From Rhodospirillaceae bacterium (GTDB taxonomy: Bacteria > Pseudomonadota > Alphaproteobacteria > UBA9219), in assembly GCA_003486725.1 (NCBI GenBank), contig DNGD01000025.1, forward strand, positions 1 through 10,108: a DNA stretch of 10,108 nucleotides. Direction: 5' to 3'. A program made the position numbers and the translations under genes. The notes below the pieces were generated by a model. The model searched no databases and had not been told where the DNA came from. It was given only the letters and a program-made list of their open reading frames with translations. Shown one piece after another: positions 5,445 through 10,108 of this stretch (positions within the stretch are counted from its first letter, which is position 1; each line of letters begins with the position of its first letter).

Positions 5445-7112
5445 TTACGGCGCGAACTTTTTTTGAAGGAGGCCCATAAACGTTTTGTTAGCCTCAACCG
5501 CTTTTTGAACGTTCCTCACAGGCACTTGAACATGAAAGAACGCCCCATCAAATGTAAACGCACCTATGGCATTATCCCCGTGGCCAACAATTTGGCTTCG
5601 AGAGTTATCATAACCAATTTCTTCCAACGTTTCTTTTACGGCAGTTAGAATTTTCTGATCACGCAGTATCGTCGTTTCAAGACATACATAACCCGCAGGG
5701 CATTTCTTTTTCTGCAAGACCCACGATCTGTCACTACCGCGATAAATGTCGGTATAGCCAAGCACTTGGCCTGACGTGTTTTGAAAAGACTTCAGCAACT
5801 TTCCAGCCTCACTCCTATATTGCGCGGCCTGAATGCTTTGCTGCACCTTCGCGTTTTGTTGAGGGTCCCCGTTAACCTGCTGCACCTTACCAAAAGCAAT
5901 CCGAGCCTTATCAAGCAACAGATCAGCCCTGTTTATAACCTCATTAAGTTCTTCGGGTTTTAGATAAAGCTTACCGTGTCGAAAGTTGCCGATCTTTTTC
6001 ATTCCGGGTTTCAAAACTGTGGCCGCACCGTCAACACCAAAGCCGGATTGAGCAAGCATGCGCTTAACGCCCGAAAGGCCAATATCGTTTAAGGCTCCAC
6101 CAAGAGCGCCAACTGGCTCAAAAATGATTTCGCTTTGATACGTCGCAAATTCTTTCCATTCAATTCCGCTTACGACGCGCGTTGCGCGATCAAGTTTTCC
6201 GCGCGCGGTGGCTAGGTCAAAACCTCTATCCTGCTTGTTATACACCGCATCAATTTCAGGTTTAGCCGTATCCACAACTGCGGAATTTTCCATTTGCGCC
6301 GCAACCCCGATCCCGTTCTCCTTCGCAATTCGTGCGGCGGTTACGGCCATATCTTTGATTCTTTCTCGCGCCGCCTCGCCGTGTTCGCCTTCGAAGTCGA
6401 TGGCAAATGTGCAAGAATCGACATGCATATCCAAAGTAACGATGCCTGAGGAAGATATACGTTTGCCAGTAAGCAAAACACCAATGGGACTAAAGGATAA
6501 ACTATCCATTAAACGAACAAACGATAATCTAAAAACCTTTTGCACTATCTCCCTCTGCTCCTCATTTAATGTGGTGCTATCCTCACAATTATGAGCAGAA
6601 AGCCAACTACTAGAATCGCCAAACCGCTTGAACATAATTCCTAAAGGAAGAAAGGCGCTGCTAAGCTCTTCGGCTCGTTTCTGATACATGTCTTGACGCT
6701 CATCATACGCCGATTTCTTAGTACCCAGAATCCGATTCTCCTTCGCAATCCGTGCGGCGGATTCGATGAGACGGGCTTTGTTGTTGATGATCGCCTGCAT
6801 GTTTTCATCTTTCCAAAAATCAACTGAAAATTCATCGACCTCATCAGTTAACTCCAAAACAACCTCTTCACGAAAAATCGTTTTCATTGAATGTGCGCGT
6901 TCAATATCGGAAAATCTTCCTCCTGCAAAAGCAATCCCCGCCCCTTCCATTGCTTGAAAGAACAATTCTTTTTGCTGCTCGCTTAAGTCCGACCCATCAG
7001 CGCTGTTTTTGACTGTCACTATTTCCGCCATAAAATCTATAATGGGTTCACACTTGAAACCAAGCGGTGCGAAGGCTTCATTCAACACTTCAATCAAATC
7101 ATTATTTTCCAT
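5445..7112 (-). CDS. Hypothetical protein, 555 aa, with an internal tandem duplication
   Basis: I do not recognise this family. The protein is cytoplasmic-looking, without signal peptide or membrane helices. Its first half is two copies of a unit of about 140 residues. LNEAFAPLGF (10-19) matches LSSAFLPLGI (150-159), LSEQQKEL (43-50) matches LNEEQREI (182-189), SVDFW (96-100) matches AIDFE (237-241), and AARIAKEN (119-126) recurs exactly at 259-266. A middle region (about 290-370) is Gly-rich (GALGGALNDIGLSG, QSGFGVDGAA). Next comes a helical Gln-rich stretch (405-432). The C-terminal domain has two Cys (CPAGYVC, 471-477) and a beta-rich end (AFTFDGAFFHVQVPV). The start at ATG 7112 has only a weak ribosome site. 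Composition is visibly AT-richer than the neighbouring housekeeping genes. It stands alone between convergent nagA and a 374-nt gap. No function is assigned. Confidence 0.8.
   Translation of the reverse strand: MENNDLIEVLNEAFAPLGFKCEPIIDFMAEIVTVKNSADGSDLSEQQKELFFQAMEGAGIAFAGGRFSDIERAHSMKTIFREEVVLELTDEVDEFSVDFWKDENMQAIINNKARLIESAARIAKENRILGTKKSAYDERQDMYQKRAEELSSAFLPLGIMFKRFGDSSSWLSAHNCEDSTTLNEEQREIVQKVFRLSFVRLMDSLSFSPIGVLLTGKRISSSGIVTLDMHVDSCTFAIDFEGEHGEAARERIKDMAVTAARIAKENGIGVAAQMENSAVVDTAKPEIDAVYNKQDRGFDLATARGKLDRATRVVSGIEWKEFATYQSEIIFEPVGALGGALNDIGLSGVKRMLAQSGFGVDGAATVLKPGMKKIGNFRHGKLYLKPEELNEVINRADLLLDKARIAFGKVQQVNGDPQQNAKVQQSIQAAQYRSEAGKLLKSFQNTSGQVLGYTDIYRGSDRSWVLQKKKCPAGYVCLETTILRDQKILTAVKETLEEIGYDNSRSQIVGHGDNAIGAFTFDGAFFHVQVPVRNVQKAVEANKTFMGLLQKKFAP
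6316..6340. repeat. Direct repeat copy within the 555-aa gene (second unit)
   Basis: These 25 nt match 6736-6760 with one mismatch and the same orientation, exactly 420 nt (140 codons) apart. They encode the AARIAKEN motif of the second protein unit. The DNA-level identity far exceeds that of the rest of the two units, which suggests strong constraint or local gene conversion. Confidence 0.8.
6736..6760. repeat. Direct repeat copy within the 555-aa gene (first unit)
   Basis: Partner of 6316-6340, with 24 of 25 bases identical. It encodes AARIAKEN at residues 119-126 of the first duplicated unit. Confidence 0.8.
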
Positions 7113-7270
7113 TTCAGCAATCTTTCAAAAAGGAGGCGAGGAAGCGTTTGAAAAACTATCAGCGTCGGAGCGGTCACACAATCAAACATCATGGTTAATA
7201 GCGGGGTTGTTTTGGGGCAAAATCGGGGTTAATGCCGCCCTCGAAATGCGTTGCAAAAAAGCGTTTAGAA

Positions 7271-7285
7271 TCAACGATTCGTTGA
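7271..7285. repeat. Perfect 15-bp palindrome
   Basis: tcaacga and tcgttga flank a single t. It lies about 160 nt upstream of the 555-aa start, so it could be an operator or part of a transcript hairpin. There is no support beyond symmetry. Confidence 0.35.
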
Positions 7286-7365
7286 AATTTGGGGCTCCTA
7301 CGCCGCGCTGAGGCCTATCTGGGGTCGCTTTTTGATCAAGAATGCGCTCACAGAGCAAATTAACC

Positions 7366-7415
7366 AAAAAACATACCTTATCTTGCGGTCAGTATCATCG
7401 AAAAATCGCAAGATA
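7366..7415 (-). terminator. Candidate terminator of the lgt-midA-pgeF-RDD operon
   Basis: Read on the minus strand, TATCTTGCG (7415-7407) and CGCAAGATA (7387-7379) form a perfect 9-bp stem with a 19-nt loop. A run of six T (7371-7366) follows 7 nt later. It lies about 70 nt past the RDD stop, where an operon end is expected. The large loop, moderate GC and gap before the T-run make it weaker than a classic intrinsic terminator. A protein-binding inverted repeat is the alternative. Confidence 0.35.
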
Positions 7416-7486
7416 TAGTGGGCCAAAAACTAAGATTTTCAAAACGCAAAATCGGGCGAAGTTTCATCCGTGACTCTAATATTGCT

Positions 7487-7981
7487 CTAGACCTTCACCA
7501 CCACCGTCTCGGCGATGAAGTCGTGCAGGGCTTGTTTTTTTTGCGTGAAGATGGCCATCACGAAGCCGAGCATAAAGGGCAGTGCCGAGAGGATCTTTGA
7601 AAAATAGCGCAAGGAGGCACGCGCGAAAGTCAGGCGCTCACCGCGATCATTCAGAACCTTTACGCTCATAAAGCGCTTGCCGAACGTGGCGCCGCGCTCG
7701 CCGCTTTCCATAACGGCAAAATAGAGCCAGTCGAGAACAATGCTCAGCAACCACAGTGACGGCGCAACGGTGCCTTGCACAATCGAAAGCTGCGGCATCA
7801 CAAACAACCCGCCGATCGACGCCACGATGCCGAGCGGAATAAAGATGACCAAGAGGGTCGCGCTAATCAGCAGACGATCGATGATCAGCGCCAGAAGCCT
7901 CGCGGTGAAACTGCCATAACGCACATCAAGACGCGCCGGTTGTGCGGCTGATGACGGCGGAATGATCGTTTGTTGCGACAT
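7487..7981 (-). CDS. RDD-family membrane protein
   Basis: This is a 164-residue inner-membrane protein of the RDD family, named for conserved Arg and Asp residues; members have poorly defined transport or membrane-associated roles. After a hydrophilic head (1-22) comes FTARLLALIIDRLL, with Arg28 and Asp35 as the signature residues opening the first helix (about 30-56). A second helix lies at about 75-91. The family's soluble loop follows (GATFGKRFMSVKVLNDRG, 97-114), then a third hydrophobic segment (about 128-146) and the typical tail KKQALHDFIAETVVV. ATG 7981 has GAGGTG about 6 nt upstream, overlapping the pgeF stop, and the gap is 4 nt, so translation is probably coupled. It is the last gene of the operon. 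The specific substrate is unknown. Confidence 0.88.
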   Translation of the reverse strand: MSQQTIIPPSSAAQPARLDVRYGSFTARLLALIIDRLLISATLLVIFIPLGIVASIGGLFVMPQLSIVQGTVAPSLWLLSIVLDWLYFAVMESGERGATFGKRFMSVKVLNDRGERLTFARASLRYFSKILSALPFMLGFVMAIFTQKKQALHDFIAETVVVKV

Positions 7982-7985
7982 GGGC

Positions 7986-8759
7986 TCACCTCAACGCAAT
8001 GGCGGACATTTGGCGACCGGTATTGATTTCAATCTGCAGGAAATGACGGCGGTAGCTGTAGAACCTTGTTTGATCCGGAAACGTATCGGCGGGTGAGGCT
8101 TCAACAGTCCCCACCCCTGACGTCTGCAATCTTGTGGCGACATAGGCTGGCAAGTCAAACTGATAATGCCCGCGCTTTTCAGCGATTTTGAAAAAACGCT
8201 CGCTTTGTTTGTCCTGGTCAAGAAACGGGATCAAGAAATCGGCGCTGACTTCGTACGAATCCTGCCAGATACAGGGCCCCACCGCCGCCACGATGTCGCC
8301 GCGCGTCGCGCCCAGTCGCTCCATCATATGAACCGTGTTTTCGATGATGCCGCCCAGCGCGCCGCGCCAGCCTGCGTGCGCCGCACCGATCACGCCCGCC
8401 TTTTCATCGGCAAACAAAATGGGCGCGCAATCCGCCGTCAAAATCGCCAAGACGACGCCGCTTTTTTTGGTCACCATCGCGTCCGCGACAGGCGGATGCT
8501 TGCTGTCCCAAGCAAAGGAAACCGGCAAGACATCACAGGAGTGAACCTGCCGGCAAGCCAGAAACGACGCCATCGGTTGCCGCAACGCCTTGCAAACGCG
8601 TTTGCGGTTTTCTATGACGAACAAACGATCATCCGCCAAGGCGAAATCGCCGTTCAATGACGCAAACGCATGCTGGCTGACGCCACCCTGCCGTGTGAAA
8701 AAACCGTGCGTGATGGACGGCAGCGCCGCCAGCGTATCCGCCTTCAAAAAATCAATCAT
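7986..8759 (-). CDS. pgeF: Peptidoglycan editing factor PgeF (YfiH/laccase-domain family)
   Basis: PgeF is a cytoplasmic enzyme that corrects peptidoglycan precursors carrying L-Ser instead of L-Ala at the first peptide position. Family members were earlier called polyphenol oxidases, and some relatives have purine nucleoside activity. The 257-residue product has the normal length and the family metal ligands: His73 in RQVHS, Cys111 in TADCAP and His128 in AAHAGWRG. Other family blocks are HGFFTRQGGVS (18-28), FASLN, AVGPCIWQDSYEV and the closing RFYSYRR. The start ATG 8759 overlaps the upstream midA stop by 4 nt (ATGA), and its own stop overlaps the ribosome site of the RDD gene. Placement next to lgt is common in alphaproteobacteria and fits an envelope maintenance role. 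Confidence 0.93.
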   Translation of the reverse strand: MIDFLKADTLAALPSITHGFFTRQGGVSQHAFASLNGDFALADDRLFVIENRKRVCKALRQPMASFLACRQVHSCDVLPVSFAWDSKHPPVADAMVTKKSGVVLAILTADCAPILFADEKAGVIGAAHAGWRGALGGIIENTVHMMERLGATRGDIVAAVGPCIWQDSYEVSADFLIPFLDQDKQSERFFKIAEKRGHYQFDLPAYVATRLQTSGVGTVEASPADTFPDQTRFYSYRRHFLQIEINTGRQMSAIALR

Positions 8760-9808
8760 GGAAATCCTGCTATATCCTTACAATCCTTTGGTGCCATCGC
8801 CATGACCTTGAACAACGCGCCCATCTCTGACGGATCGGTCAAACGGTGCAGGGCGGCGTCAATCGCATCGGCTTGTTCAAGGTTTCCCTGCATTTTAAGC
8901 TGTCGCGCCCTTAATTCAATCCCCAAAGCCTTTAAAAACGCGCCCTGCCCGATAATGGGAGAAACGGCGACATTGTGTTTTTGCGCCGCGAGTTTCAGGC
9001 TGGCGAAATCGACGTGGGCCGTCAAATCGACCTGCCCCGGACGCTCCAGCGCATTGACGGGTTCATGCCCTGAAACCGCCTGTAGCGTGCTGCACCCTTT
9101 GGCTTCCGAATAGCCATAGTCGATGAACAGCGCCGCGCCGCCATAGGCCGCGATATGCGCCGCGATGTCGGAGACCATCGCAATCGCCATCGGCGAAATC
9201 TCGTAAAACGCCGCGCCGTCGGGAAGCGGCAACGGCACCGCCGCCTCACCCGTGACAAAGACGAACTTGTCATCCGAAAGCCCCACCATTCTCTCGCGCC
9301 AGCCATCGGCCAGCTTCACGTATTGGTGGACGGGCAACACATCAAAAAATTCGTTGGCGATAAAGAAAACGGGATGCTCCGGCAGCGCCGACAAATCCGC
9401 GATGTAGTCAGGCTTATAAGCAGCAAGTTTCTCGCGCTGTAGCGCCTTGAGCGTCTCGTTGCTTTCGATAAGTTTCAGCTTCATGGCGGCATGGAAACCC
9501 GGAACCTTCTCGCTCGCTCTTAGAGCATCAGCGAGCAGCGTGCCGCGCCCTGCCCCCAGCTCAAGCAATGTAAAGCGCAGTGGCTGCCCCATCTGCCGCC
9601 ACATATCGGCGAGCCACAGACCGATCAGCTCACCGAACATCTGGCTGATTTCGGGCGCGGTCGTAAAATCGCCCGACACGCCCAGCGGATCGCCCTTCAT
9701 ATAATAGCCATGCTTTGGGTAAGACAGGGCAAGCTGCATGAACCGCGCAACGGATATGGGGCCGTCGGCGGCGATCAGATTACGGATGATCCCCGCAATT
9801 TCACTCAT
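8756..9808 (-). CDS. SAM-dependent methyltransferase, MidA/NDUFAF7 family
   Basis: This 350-residue class I SAM-dependent methyltransferase belongs to the COG1565 (DUF185) family. Its mitochondrial member NDUFAF7 dimethylates an arginine of a complex I subunit during assembly; the bacterial substrate is not established. Visible hallmarks are the N-terminal PISVARFMQLALSYPKHGYY (17-36), the family block GDFTTAPEISQMFGE (46-60), the SAM-binding motif I LELGAGRGTLL (82-92), an acidic motif II at LIESN, and ANEFFDVLPV (151-160), all typical. ALFIDYGY and the VDLTAHVDF block follow. The start ATG 9808 overlaps the lgt stop by 4 nt and its stop overlaps pgeF by 4 nt. If the mitochondrial function holds, it would act on NADH dehydrogenase; that is inference from homology. 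Confidence 0.9.
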   Translation of the reverse strand: MSEIAGIIRNLIAADGPISVARFMQLALSYPKHGYYMKGDPLGVSGDFTTAPEISQMFGELIGLWLADMWRQMGQPLRFTLLELGAGRGTLLADALRASEKVPGFHAAMKLKLIESNETLKALQREKLAAYKPDYIADLSALPEHPVFFIANEFFDVLPVHQYVKLADGWRERMVGLSDDKFVFVTGEAAVPLPLPDGAAFYEISPMAIAMVSDIAAHIAAYGGAALFIDYGYSEAKGCSTLQAVSGHEPVNALERPGQVDLTAHVDFASLKLAAQKHNVAVSPIIGQGAFLKALGIELRARQLKMQGNLEQADAIDAALHRLTDPSEMGALFKVMAMAPKDCKDIAGFP

Positions 9809-10108
9809 TTTTCGCCCCAGCGTTTTTTGGTTTTTATGAGGGCACGCAAGACGAGATACTCACCAAACAGGAACATCGGGATGCACAAAAGCTGCCCCAT
9901 CGTCGCGCCCGCAAACAGAAAGCCCAGCTGCTCATCAGGCTCACGGAAAAACTCGACGATAAAACGGAACAGCGCATAATGCGTCAGGAAGATGCCGGAG
10001 AGCAGCCCTGCACGGCTGCGCAACTTCGGCACCATCGCGAACGCCATCATGATCGCGAACAGCACAAGGCCTTCCAGTCCGGCTTCGTAAAGCTGGCTGG
10101 GATGGCGC
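9805..10108 (-). CDS. lgt: Prolipoprotein diacylglyceryl transferase (C-terminal part)
   Basis: Lgt transfers a diacylglyceryl group from phosphatidylglycerol to the lipobox Cys of prelipoproteins in the inner membrane, the first step of lipoprotein maturation. BamB in this same window would be one substrate. The visible 100 C-terminal residues begin with RHPSQLYEAGLEG, a near-invariant Lgt block. They continue with a hydrophobic helix, the signature FRFIVEFFREPDEQLG with its essential-region Arg and Glu residues, TMGQLLCIPM, and a last membrane helix ending in a lysine-rich cytoplasmic tail. The reading frame stays open to the window edge, so the start lies outside. The stop overlaps the midA start by 4 nt, making lgt the first visible gene of the four-gene operon. 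Confidence 0.96.
   Translation of the reverse strand, partial: RHPSQLYEAGLEGLVLFAIMMAFAMVPKLRSRAGLLSGIFLTHYALFRFIVEFFREPDEQLGFLFAGATMGQLLCIPMFLFGEYLVLRALIKTKKRWGEK

Larger units (their letters stand above)
7113..7486. other. Gene-free stretch between the RDD gene and the 555-aa gene
   Basis: This is 374 nt without a supportable gene. Short reading frames here lack ribosome sites and show no recognisable protein. It contains a 15-bp palindrome (7271-7285), a 9-bp inverted repeat (7379-7415) treated separately, and a ggttaat motif repeated at about 7194 and 7227 around G/T-rich sequence. It must hold the end of the lgt operon and the promoter of the 555-aa gene, for which I see no convincing -35/-10 pair. 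A small RNA or decayed gene cannot be excluded. Confidence 0.5.

Noticed and set aside
7182..7367. Small minus-strand frame of 61 codons in the gene-free stretch
   Set aside because: No ribosome site, no recognisable motif and neighbouring frames are equally open; not supportable as a gene.
1..10108. Defence island, prophage, CRISPR or toxin-antitoxin system
   Set aside because: No nuclease, helicase, integrase, transposase, repeat-spacer array or paired small genes were found; the two orphan genes lie far apart and are not arranged as a system.

Overview
The window looks like chromosomal DNA from an alphaproteobacterium. This rests on the run of an lgt, NDUFAF7-type methyltransferase and pgeF cluster, a membrane-anchored TPR protein paired with BamB, an alphaproteobacterial-style L33, a YejF-like ABC ATPase and an RquA-type rhodoquinone enzyme. 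The genus cannot be fixed from this stretch; a rhodospirillalean or Micavibrio-like lineage is only a guess. There are no rRNAs, tRNAs, CRISPR arrays, transposases or phage genes. Coding density is high, and the only long gene-free stretches are 7113-7486 (374 nt), 1984-2208 (225 nt) and 307-496 (190 nt).

Layout. (1) 1-306 (+): C-terminal end of a YejF-like ABC transporter ATPase, followed by an imperfect extragenic palindrome of about 130 bp (316-443). (2) 497-1983 (-): transcription order is rpmG (ribosomal protein L33), rquA (rhodoquinone biosynthesis) and an unrecognised AT-rich gene of 157 codons. (3) 2209-4194 (-): a one-TM TPR/YfgM-like protein followed by the outer-membrane assembly lipoprotein BamB, 3 nt apart. 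(4) 4279-5442 (+): nagA, divergent from the TPR gene across an 84-nt gap. (5) 5445-7112 (-): an unrecognised 555-residue protein built partly from an internal duplication of about 140 residues, convergent with nagA with 2 nt between the stops. (6) 7487-10108 (-): an operon of lgt (partial), a midA/NDUFAF7-like methyltransferase, pgeF and an RDD-family membrane protein, joined by two 4-nt ATGA overlaps and one 4-nt gap.

Much of the window concerns the envelope: lipoprotein maturation (Lgt), outer-membrane protein assembly (BamB with its TPR partner), peptidoglycan quality control (PgeF) and amino-sugar or peptidoglycan recycling (NagA). A respiratory theme is added by RquA, which makes rhodoquinone for low-oxygen fumarate respiration, and by the MidA/NDUFAF7 homologue, whose mitochondrial relative acts in complex I assembly.

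The points most worth a second look are the RquA call, the internally duplicated 555-residue protein, the small orphan gene downstream of rquA, the extragenic palindrome and the altered substrate loop in NagA. I did not find a defence system or other clearly new multi-gene system here.
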